A model generated the notes under the pieces. That model was not told where the DNA came from. It made no database searches and was given only the letters and a program-made list of their open reading frames with translations. DNA of 64,000 nt from Pelagerythrobacter rhizovicinus (lineage in GTDB: Bacteria; Pseudomonadota; Alphaproteobacteria; Sphingomonadales; Sphingomonadaceae), in the NCBI RefSeq assembly GCF_004135625.1, contig NZ_SDPV01000002.1, positions 930,001 through 994,000 of the forward strand. Reading direction: 5' to 3'. Shown here in pieces: positions 7,583 through 16,000 of the stretch. Position numbers and translations under genes: made by a program. Within the stretch, counting starts at the first letter, position 1; every line of letters begins with the position of its first letter.

Positions 7583-9969
7583 CGTGCCGGCTCCGACATC
7601 GAAGGCGGCGCGGCACTCAGCGCGCTGCCCCAGTTCGGATTGGGCTGCGGCCCCATCGTCAGCACCAGACGTGCGCCGTCCTTGACGTCGTCGTGGCTGA
7701 ACCACGGCTTGTTCCAGGGGCGGCCGTTCAGCGTCGCCGACTGGATGTAGAGGTTCTCGGCCGAATTGTTCTCCGCGACGATCTCCAGCGCCCCGCCGTT
7801 GCCCATGCTCAGGCTGACAGTGTCGAACACGGGGCTGCCGATGATGTAATGCGGCGTGGAGGGATCAACCGGGTAGAAGCCCATCGCGCTCATCGCGTAC
7901 CACGACGAGGTCGCCCCTTGGTCGTCCATGCCGGGATAGCCGTAGCCGGCGGCATCGCTGCCGTAGAGCGTGTCGAGGATTTCCCGCACCAGCTTCTGGG
8001 TCTTCCAGGGTTGGCCGCTCCAGGCATAGAGATAGGGGGCGTGCTGGTCGGGCTGGTTACCTTGCACGTACTGGCCGAGCATGCCGGTGCAGTCGCGGCA
8101 GATGCCCTTCGGGTTGTAGGGCGTCTCGAAGAATTCATCGAGCTTGGCGTTGAACGCCTCGCGCCCGCCCAACAGATCTATGAGCCCCTGCACGTCGTGC
8201 GGCACCAGCCACAGCGTCGACCAGCCGGAGGCCTCCTTCATCATGAAGTTGTAGTAAGGCTCGCCCGGATCGAAGGGGGAAATCCAGTTCCCGTCCTCGG
8301 TCCGCCCGCGCATGAACCCGGTCGAGCTGTCAAAGACGTACCGGTAGTTGCCCGCACGCTGCAGGAACATGCGGTAATCATCCATCTTGCCGAGGCGCCG
8401 CGCCATCACCGCCAGGGCGTGGTCGTCCCAGGCATATTCGAGCGTCTTGTCGGCACCCGCTTTGCCGCCTGCGTAAGGCGGGCTGGGATTCCCTTCGGGC
8501 ACGATGTCCGAGATCCAGCCCTTGGTCAGATACTCGTCCATGTAGCCGCGCGGCCCCTCGGGGTCAGTCGCGTTCTTGCGGAGATATTCGTAAGCCGCCT
8601 CGTAATCGAACGGGATGCCCCGTTCCATCGCGCCGAGGTAGAGGAACACCGCGTTGTCGCCGTGGAACGAGGTGTTCATGAACCCGCTCTCGCGCGCCAT
8701 ATCGAGTTCGGAACGCATGACGTCCTGCACCAGCTCGGGCTCCATCAGCTCGAGCAGCACGATCTGATTGCGGCCGGTGTCCCAGAACGGAACCGGGCTG
8801 TAGCGGTTGTAGGTCGCGGTCTTCACCTGGCCGTCACGGCCGGTGAAGGTGTCGCCCTTCTCCGCGACAAGGCGCGGGCTGGCGAAAGACTGGAACAGCG
8901 TCGAGTAGAACAGCTTGCGCTGCTTGGGCGTGCCCCCGGTGACCTGCACGCGGTCCAGCAGTTCCGCCCATTGCGCTCGCGCGGAATCGTGGACGCGCTG
9001 GAAATCCCAGCCGGGATTCTCCTCACGCAGGCGCTGCTCGGCCTCGGCATAGCTGTGGCCGTGCGCGATCTTCATCAGCACCTGCTCGCCCTGCTTGGTG
9101 GCGAAGGTGATGTAGGCCCCGGCATAGTTGCCGGAGATCTCGCGCCGGCCCGGCTCGACGTCCTTGGTGCCGATGCCCCAGCCCTTGTCCTCCAGGTTCG
9201 CGCGAAACGTGCCAAGCGCCGCGAAGGGCTTGGAAAATTCAGCCACGAAATAGGGTCCGTCGGCGCTGCGCCGCTTCTCGGCCGAGACGCCGCGCACCGT
9301 CCGGTCGCCGACGATCTCGACCTCGCCGCCTTCACGCGGCAGGTTGACGATTACGTTCGCCCGGTCTGTTTCGGGGAAAGTGAACCGCATCATGCTGGTC
9401 CACTGCGTGGCCGTCAGCTCCGCCTGGGTGCGGAAGGTGTCGAGATAGACCGAATAATAGCCGGGCGAGGCCTTCTCCCGAGCCTTGTCGTAGTACGACG
9501 GGGTGTAGGCGGGCGGCACCGTCCAGTCGCCGACCACCGGCATGATGAACGGCTTGGCATTGCCGCCGTAGGTCGCGCCACCGCCGCCGGTGAAGGCTAT
9601 CATGGTGGGGTTCGGATAGTGGTAGGGCGCGGGGACGCCGTTGGGATAGGTAAGCTCGAGATTGACGTTTACCGGCGATGCCTCGACCGAACTGTGCGGC
9701 AGCCGCCCACCCGGCGAGGTCTGCCCGGAGTAGAGCGGCTCGCCCGGCGGCGGCGCGTTGCCGATCAAGTCGCGATCGTCGAGCGGGGCAGTGCCGACCA
9801 GCGGATCGGCGACATCGACAGGCGCGTTGCTCGACTGCGCGCCGTCATGCGTTTGCGCGAGGAGGGGTGCAGCGGCGAGACCCGCACCGGCCGCGAGTAT
9901 TGCGATGGTCCGCATCCGGTTCGGGCTTCGCAATGCGCGAATCGTGAGCTGCGCGTGATCGTTCCTCAT
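7579..9969 (-). CDS. GH92 family alpha-mannosidase
   Basis: The 796-residue protein has an N-terminal signal region (hydrophobic MRTIAILAAGAGLAAAPLL, then LLAQT), the GH92 beta-sandwich, an (alpha/alpha)6 domain, and the family signature near the C-terminus (GMDDQGATSSWYAMSAMGFY, followed by a DPSTPHY segment). GH92 enzymes are Ca2+-dependent exo-alpha-mannosidases acting on N-glycans and yeast-type mannan. The start at 9969 is supported by GGAGG 4 nt upstream. It is the first gene of the minus-strand glycosidase operon and overlaps GH2 by 4 nt. The putative ROK operator lies about 100 nt upstream. Confidence 0.92.
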   Translation of the reverse strand: MRNDHAQLTIRALRSPNRMRTIAILAAGAGLAAAPLLAQTHDGAQSSNAPVDVADPLVGTAPLDDRDLIGNAPPPGEPLYSGQTSPGGRLPHSSVEASPVNVNLELTYPNGVPAPYHYPNPTMIAFTGGGGATYGGNAKPFIMPVVGDWTVPPAYTPSYYDKAREKASPGYYSVYLDTFRTQAELTATQWTSMMRFTFPETDRANVIVNLPREGGEVEIVGDRTVRGVSAEKRRSADGPYFVAEFSKPFAALGTFRANLEDKGWGIGTKDVEPGRREISGNYAGAYITFATKQGEQVLMKIAHGHSYAEAEQRLREENPGWDFQRVHDSARAQWAELLDRVQVTGGTPKQRKLFYSTLFQSFASPRLVAEKGDTFTGRDGQVKTATYNRYSPVPFWDTGRNQIVLLELMEPELVQDVMRSELDMARESGFMNTSFHGDNAVFLYLGAMERGIPFDYEAAYEYLRKNATDPEGPRGYMDEYLTKGWISDIVPEGNPSPPYAGGKAGADKTLEYAWDDHALAVMARRLGKMDDYRMFLQRAGNYRYVFDSSTGFMRGRTEDGNWISPFDPGEPYYNFMMKEASGWSTLWLVPHDVQGLIDLLGGREAFNAKLDEFFETPYNPKGICRDCTGMLGQYVQGNQPDQHAPYLYAWSGQPWKTQKLVREILDTLYGSDAAGYGYPGMDDQGATSSWYAMSAMGFYPVDPSTPHYIIGSPVFDTVSLSMGNGGALEIVAENNSAENLYIQSATLNGRPWNKPWFSHDDVKDGARLVLTMGPQPNPNWGSALSAAPPSMSEPAR

Positions 9970-10065
9970 CAGTCCTCCTCTCCCGACGATCCCCTGCGAT
10001 GAGGCTCTCGTCGAGCCGGGCGGATTTGCTCCGCTCCGGCTGTCGAACCGGGTTCTCGATTAATT

Positions 10066-10090
10066 AAATCATTTTGTCAAATGAAATGAT
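10066..10090. promoter_or_regulatory. Palindromic operator candidate upstream of the GH92-GH2 operon
   Basis: TCATTT-TGTC-AAATGA (10069-10084) is a perfect inverted repeat with 6-bp arms, nested in a longer ATCATTT...AAATGAT palindrome. It sits in an AT-rich island about 100 nt upstream of the GH92 start. The AAATCATTT core (10066-10074) recurs at 11651-11659 upstream of manA. It is a likely binding site for the adjacent ROK repressor (inference). Confidence 0.6.
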
Positions 10091-10187
10091 CGGGAGCGCC
10101 GAGCTTCCGAGGCACGACCGATTTCTCGTCCGCCTTGTCAGCTGCGAGCGGAAGTTTCAGATCGAGAGTGGAAGCCTCTTCCGGGCA

Positions 10188-11390
10188 CTAGACGCGCGCC
10201 GGTGCTTTCCAGAGCGCATTCGGCTTGGGCAGCAGGAAGTGGCTGAACGGCAGGATCGCGGCGCCGACCGCTGGAGCGTCTTCGGCGAGCATGGCCCGCT
10301 TGATCGGAGCAATCACGGGCGCGTTGGTCGCACGTTGCTGCAGCAGCGTGCCGAGATGGTCGGCCAGACGGTCGACATAAGGGCCCGGCAGGCGACCACC
10401 GATCAGCACCGCGGCGGGATTGATCAGGCAGTTGATTGCCGTCAGCGGCTCCACGAGCCGCTCGACTGCCTCTTCGATCCAGGCGTCGACGATCGGCTCG
10501 ATCTTCTCGTTGCGCCCCTGCGATTGCAACATGTCGACGATGCTGAAACCTACCGCTTCCAGCGGGCGGGAGAGACCGGAAAGGGAGACGAAGTTCTGGA
10601 TCTGGCTGCGCCCACCACGGCCATCGTCGCTCATCAGGAAGCCCAGCTCGCCGCTGCGCCCGTCCGCGCCCCGGAAGTAAGCGCCATCGATCACCAGGCC
10701 GCCGCCGAGCGCGGAAGATATCAGGACGTAAAAGAAACTGGAAAAACCCTGGCCGAGGCCAAGCTGAAGCTCGCCCATCGCCGCCGCTGCGGCATCGTTC
10801 TCGACGAATACCGGAAGGTTGAGCGGCTCGGCGAAAAGGCTCGCCACGTCCATACTCTCCCACTCGGCGTAAGCGACGGGGCGCCCGGGCAGGTCGACCA
10901 ATCCCAGGTCGTCGGGCTGAGCAACGCCCACACCCACCAGCTGCGAAACGTCGATCTTCGCTCGCTTGAGAAGCGTCTCGACCGAACTTCGATAGAACGA
11001 TCTGACCTCGTCCGGCAGCGCGAACTCCACCTCCCGCGACACACGAGCCAGCGTCTGGCCCAGGAAATTCACCACCACCATGGTCACATGATCGCGGTCG
11101 ATGTTGACGCCGAGCGAATAACAGGCGTTCGGATTGACGATCAGCTTGGCGGGCGGCTGGCCGCGCCCGCCGCGCAGGCGCCCCGCCTCTTCGATCAGTC
11201 CTTCGGCGAGGAGGCGTTTGGTGATGTTCGCTATTGTCGCATGTGTGAGGCCTGTAATGTTTGCCAGGTCGACCCGGGTGAGCGGCCCGTTGACGCGGAT
11301 CGCGTGGAGGGTGACGCGCTGGTTGTGGTCGGCCGCGCGCTCGAGATTGGTGCCTGACAGCCCGACGCGGGCGCGGGGGGCGGCAGTCAT
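10188..11390 (-). CDS. ROK family transcriptional repressor
   Basis: 400 residues. The N-terminal winged helix (RVTLHAIRVNGPLTRVDLAN, then GLTHATIANITKRL) is followed by a ROK sugar-kinase-like domain. That domain has the phosphate-loop-like GVNIDRDHVT, the VFVENDAAAAAMGE segment and a GGGLVIDGAYFRG region. ROK regulators such as NagC, Mlc and XylR bind a sugar or sugar phosphate and release palindromic operators. The start at 11390 has GGAGGCGGAG just upstream; the long N-terminal extension to 11657 is rejected. It is transcribed divergently from manA and upstream of the glycosidase operon, fitting a local repressor that senses a mannose-derived ligand. The region between this gene and manA (11391-11760) holds no further gene. 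Confidence 0.88.
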   Translation of the reverse strand: MTAAPRARVGLSGTNLERAADHNQRVTLHAIRVNGPLTRVDLANITGLTHATIANITKRLLAEGLIEEAGRLRGGRGQPPAKLIVNPNACYSLGVNIDRDHVTMVVVNFLGQTLARVSREVEFALPDEVRSFYRSSVETLLKRAKIDVSQLVGVGVAQPDDLGLVDLPGRPVAYAEWESMDVASLFAEPLNLPVFVENDAAAAAMGELQLGLGQGFSSFFYVLISSALGGGLVIDGAYFRGADGRSGELGFLMSDDGRGGRSQIQNFVSLSGLSRPLEAVGFSIVDMLQSQGRNEKIEPIVDAWIEEAVERLVEPLTAINCLINPAAVLIGGRLPGPYVDRLADHLGTLLQQRATNAPVIAPIKRAMLAEDAPAVGAAILPFSHFLLPKPNALWKAPARV

Positions 11391-11648
11391 TCTCCGCCTC
11401 CGCGGCTGTAACTCGGCAGATCGGAAGATGGCGCGCCATCTGAAGGCTGAGGAAGAACGCGCGGCATCGCCACTGCCGGACGCGCCCGGAGAGTTGATCG
11501 CTGTGCTGACGCCAAAGGGCGAACTCCTCATCTCTTCTCGGAGCAGGCAACTGCCGCACGATCTGTCGCGCCACCCGAGGGGGTAGTGCCGCCGTAACCC
11601 GACAGACCGCGAGAGACCAGCGTGTTTAGCCCGCCACGCGGAAATATC

Positions 11649-11661
11649 CCAAATCATTTGG
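11649..11661. promoter_or_regulatory. Palindromic operator candidate between ROK gene and manA
   Basis: CCAAATCATTTGG is a perfect 13-bp palindrome around a central C, about 100 nt upstream of manA in the 370-nt divergent gap 11391-11760. It shares AAATCATTT with the site at 10066-10074. The rest of the gap is GC-rich and shows no other convincing element. Confidence 0.55.
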
Positions 11662-11760
11662 ATTATTCAGGTGGTGCGGTTACAACCCTCGATCCATTAG
11701 GATGACCACCCCCGGCCGGGGCGACTCGCGCCGGTTCGCACCACGTGAGGGATTTTCGCG

Positions 11761-12567
11761 ATGAAGCTCGCCGCGCGCCACGTTGAGAAGCCCTGGGGTC
11801 GCACTACGCTGCCGATACCGATCGACGGCCATGACGGCGGCGAGCGCGTCGGCGAGGTCTGGTTCACCCGCGGCGACGGGCAGCCGATGCCGTTGCTCGT
11901 CAAGCTGCTCTTCACCAGCGAGCGCCTCTCGATCCAAGTCCACCCTGACGACGAGCAGGCGCGGGACCGCGGGCTCCCGGCCGGCAAGACCGAATGCTGG
12001 TATGTGACCGCGGCGGAACCGGGTGCCGTGCTGGGGATCGGGACGCGCGAAGCTCTGGACGGCGACCGCCTCCGCGCCTTGGCCCTTGATGGCGGGATCG
12101 AGACGATGATGGACTGGAAGCCCGTCCGTCCCGGCGACTTCTTCCTTATCCCCGCGGGCACGGTCCACGCGATCGGCGCGGGCGTTTCCCTTGTCGAAGT
12201 GCAGCAGAATTCGGACGTCACCTACCGGCTCTACGACTACGGCAGGCCGCGCGAACTCCATCTCGACGACGGCGTCGCCGTGGCTCGCGCCGAACCCTAT
12301 CCCGACGACCTCACCCTGCACACGGGTGACAGCAGGGAGGCGTGCCGGGTGCTCGCGCAGACCAGCCATTTCACAGTGGTGAAGGGCGTGGATGCGAAAG
12401 CGATCATGGCGTGCCTCGGCGCGGGCCCGGTCTGGATGGTGCCTATCGAAGGCGAGGTGACCTGCGGCGGCGATCGTGCAGCGCCGGGCGCGTGCCTTCT
12501 GGTCGAGGGAGACGAACCGAGTTTCGGCCCCGGAACGCTCGTGCTCGCGGCCGGCCGCTCCGCATAA
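11761..12567 (+). CDS. manA: Type I mannose-6-phosphate isomerase
   Basis: The 268-residue cupin protein interconverts mannose 6-phosphate and fructose 6-phosphate. It shows the type I zinc-site motifs IQVHPDD and KTECWYV (Zn2+ ligands Gln, His and Glu) and GTVHAIGAG, plus the PWGRTTLPI start typical of the class. The length matches the short bacterial type I form. Divergent from the ROK repressor, it supplies the catabolic step that takes mannose released by the GH92 enzymes into glycolysis. No mannose kinase was seen in the window. Confidence 0.88.
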   Translation: MKLAARHVEKPWGRTTLPIPIDGHDGGERVGEVWFTRGDGQPMPLLVKLLFTSERLSIQVHPDDEQARDRGLPAGKTECWYVTAAEPGAVLGIGTREALDGDRLRALALDGGIETMMDWKPVRPGDFFLIPAGTVHAIGAGVSLVEVQQNSDVTYRLYDYGRPRELHLDDGVAVARAEPYPDDLTLHTGDSREACRVLAQTSHFTVVKGVDAKAIMACLGAGPVWMVPIEGEVTCGGDRAAPGACLLVEGDEPSFGPGTLVLAAGRSA

Positions 12568-13012
12568 GACAGCGTCGGTTCGCGCCGCCGGCGAGACATC
12601 CCGGCGCCGCGCCCCCAGGTCGATGCCGCCGACGCGCTAATTCTGGCGCCCTCCTCCGCCCGCCTGGCGGCACGAAGGCTGGGAGAACGCCTCCGCACCC
12701 GAATCATCTCACCCCGGGGCGCGCCCGTACGATGGGCGCAGGGACGGCAAGATCCTGCAAGACGCGGCCCGCCCTTCGCGACCGGCTGAGGTCAAGATAG
12801 ACTTTTGCGCGGAGCCGCCCTCGGTAGATCACAAGTAACTATTCCGAAAGCGGAACGATTACGCCGTGATCTGTTGCGGACTCAAATATCGTCGCTACGA
12901 TAACAAATAGAAATCCAAGAACTTGCACGTGAACTTGTTAGTTCACGCCGCTTAACTGCGCGCACGGTAAATATTGGGGTTGCGTCCGTTCGGGTAAACA
13001 GGGGAGTTGCAC
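12568..13012 (+). promoter_or_regulatory. Intergenic region and promoter of the Asp-Ala repeat protein
   Basis: This 445-nt gene-free region is GC-rich and featureless up to about 12800, then becomes AT-rich for about 200 nt before the adhesin start. It carries two inverted repeats: TTCCG-AAAG-CGGAA at 12842-12855, and a 20-bp repeat at 12928-12947 listed separately. GGGGAG at 13001-13006, 6 nt before the ATG at 13013, is a good ribosome binding site and decides that start over an upstream in-frame TTG. Confidence 0.6.
12928..12947. promoter_or_regulatory. 20-bp inverted repeat, operator candidate for the secretion operon
   Basis: CGTGAAC-TTGTTA-GTTCACG has perfect 7-bp arms and a 6-nt spacer. 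It lies 65 nt upstream of the adhesin start in the AT-rich promoter segment. The spacing suits a dimeric winged-helix regulator; the MarR protein encoded at the far end of the cluster (25235-25729) is an obvious candidate (inference). Confidence 0.5.
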
Positions 13013-16000
13013 ATGGCTGCCGAAGTTTATGACAAGGCTACGGGCGAGAGCCGTTCCGTTCCGCTGGACTCGATCGATCTAAGTGGTCCGAGCGTCGTCA
13101 AGTTGCAGCTCGAGCGCGCCGATATTGCCAGCCTCGAACGCGAGGGCGACGATCTCCTGATCCGCCTCAAATCGGGCGAAGTCATCCGGATAGCGAATTT
13201 CTATGGGCTGACCGACTACAGCGAAGTCGTGCTCGAAGAAGCCGACGGGTCGATGTGGGTCGCCAGGCCCGGTGACGGCGTACAGTTCTACGAACTCGGC
13301 GAGGTCGGCGACCTCTTTACGCAGGTCGCCGCCGGATCGGCCGAAGCGAGTGGAGCCGGCGCAGGCGTGGTTCTGCCTCTGGCTGGTCTCCTTGGAGCGG
13401 CCGGAATCGCCGCCGCCGCAGGCGGTGGTGGCGGTGACGACTCGGACGCTGATGCCGACGCGGACGCTGATGCTGACGCCGACGCGGATGCGGACGCGGA
13501 CGCTGACGCCGATGCCGACGCCGATGCGGACGCGGACGCTGACGCCGATGCTGACGCGGACGCCGATGCAGACGCTGACGCCGATGCCGACGCGGATGCG
13601 GACGCGGACGCTGATGCCGATGCAGACGCTGACGCCGATGCCGATGCCGATGCCGACGCTGATGCCGACGCTGATGCTGATGCGGACGCGGACGCCGATG
13701 CGGATGCTGACGCCGACGCCGACGCGGATGCGGACGCGGACGCTGACGCCGATGCAGACGCTGACGCCGATGCCGACGCGGATGCGGACGCGGACGCTGA
13801 CGCCGATGCCGATGCAGACGCTGACGCCGATGCCGACGCGGACGCGGATGCCGACGCGGATGCTGACGCCGATGCTGACGCGGACGCCGATGCTGACGCG
13901 GACGCCGATGCGGATGCTGACGCCGACGCCGATGCCTTCGACGATACGGCCACGGTGGAATTCCCGCTGACGGTCGAGACGACGACCGACAGCGAGAGCA
14001 CGACCTATGTCCTGGCGGTTGGAACGTTCAGCGAGGCCTACGACTTCACGGTCGCCGCCGGCGCTGAAACCGATGCCACGTTCACGCTAACCGCGGACAG
14101 CCTGGCAACCGTACTCTCGGGCGTCGAGTTCACACTCCAGAGGGAGCAGCCCGACGGATCCTACGAGGACGTCGCCAGCACGTCCGGAGGCGGCCTGCTC
14201 GACCTGCTGTCGCTCGACGTGCTTGCCGACAATCAGGTTCAAGTCACGGCCGACGACCTCCCTCCCGGTAACTATCGGGTGGTCTACGAAGGCGGCGGCC
14301 TGCTGTCGCTGGGCATCACGCTCACCCTCGATGCCGAGTTCAACACCACCACGGTGGACGGGGATCCGGTGAACGGCAACGTGCTCGCAAACGATGTGGA
14401 CGCGGGCGAGGCGGTGCTGGAAATCGATACGGGCGACGGCAGTTTCGCCGCCGTGACCGACGGCCTCGTCGTCGCGGGCGAATACGGTACGCTCGTCATC
14501 AATGCTGACGGAAGCTACACCTACACCCCCAATGATGAGGCTGTGGGCGTGGGCGAGACGGAGGTGTTCACCTACCGGCTCGTGAATCCCGACGGAAGCA
14601 GCGATACGGCGACGCTCACGATCAACCTGGTGGAGGCCGACACCACACCGCCCGACGCTCCGACCGCGGACGTGGACGATGCGACCGGCACCACGGTGAC
14701 CGGCAGCGGCGAGGTCGGCGCAACGATCACCGTCTACGCTCCCGACGGTACGACCGAGCTTGGAACCGGCACGGTCGGGGCAGACGGCACCTACAGTGTG
14801 ACGATCCCGGCGCAGACCAATGGTGAGGACCTTCTGGTCACCGCTACCGATGCCGCGGGCAACGAGTCCACGCCCGCCACGGCCGAGGCACCCGACCTCA
14901 CGCCGCCGGCAGCGCTTGAAACCGCCCTCGAAACCGATACCGGCGTCGATGGCGACGGCATCACCAGCGACGGCACCGTCGGAATCAGCGGTCTCGAGGA
15001 CGGAGCGTCCTGGGAGTACTCAACCGACGGCGGCACAAACTGGGTGGCCGGTACGGGCACCAGCTTCGAACTGGCCGTCGGCGAATATGCCGCCGGTGAG
15101 GTGCAGGTCCGTCAGACGGACGCGGCGGGCAACACCGGACCGAGCGCTCAACTCGGCGCCGTGACGGTGGCGGCTCTCCTGGCGGTGGACGATACGGCCA
15201 CGGCGGACCTGGGGACCAGGGACTCGGTTACCCAAGCACCCGTGGCGGACGACAATCTGCAGGTTCTCGGCCTGCTCGACGACGGCAACGCGACCAACAG
15301 CCTCGCAATCTCCGTCGCCGAAGGAACCTCGGGCGATGTCGCTATCGAGGTCAGCCAGACGTCGCTGCTCGCAGTGGCGGACGCCTTCAACGTCGAGATC
15401 TACGACGCGGCGGGCGAGCTGGTCGGGGTCCTGACCACCGGCAACGATCCGCTGCTTGGCGACGTGGCCGGACTGGGCGTGCTCGGCGTGACGAGCGACA
15501 ACACGCTCGTCGCAAACGTGACCGGGCTCGAACCGGGCGACTACACGATCGTGGTCCGCAAGGGCGAAAGCACTCTGGGTAGCCTGCTCGACACCGACGG
15601 CAACGGCCTGTCGCTGGAAGAACTCGGCGAAGGGGGCGTGGTCCTCGGGACGGAAAACCAGGCGCTCGTCCTCGATGCGGTCGAGACGGCGCTGAACGGC
15701 GAGATCCTGCCGGGGCTCGGACTTCCGCTGGGGACCGTCGTCAGGAACCTCCTGGAGCCGGTGCTCGACACCACCACCAGTCTCGGTGCGGGTGAGCTGG
15801 TGGAAGTCCTGACGGACGGCCTCAACTCGCTGGGTCTGGGCGCATCTCTCGATGCGGTCCTCGGGGCGGTCACGGAGGCGCTGCTCAGCAACACGCTGAC
15901 GGTCATCCAGGACACTTCGGTCACGGCGACCGTCACCGAGCACAGCTTCTCAGGCGTCGGCACACCGGTCACCGGGAACGTGATCGATCCCGACGCCGCC

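Noticed and set aside
5564-7750. 728-codon plus-strand ORF opposite the GH2 gene
   Set aside because: Shadow of the GH2 coding sequence; no recognisable domain or ribosome binding site.
10188-11657. Extended ROK protein starting at 11657
   Set aside because: The added 89 residues are unconserved and begin within the operator palindrome; 11390 has a strong Shine-Dalgarno.
12568-12830. Search for an RNA gene or riboswitch in the manA-adhesin gap
   Set aside because: Only GC-rich sequence without tRNA-like T-loop, conserved riboswitch core or clear terminator.
13445-13936. CRISPR-like regularity of the repeat region
   Set aside because: The period is 6 bp and in frame with a protein; there are no spacers and no cas genes.
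13288-14001. Antisense ORF of 237 codons rich in Ser-Ala repeats opposite the Asp-Ala tract
   Set aside because: It is the reverse reading of the GAYGCN repeat, which cannot contain stops in any frame; no ribosome binding site and no flanking homology.
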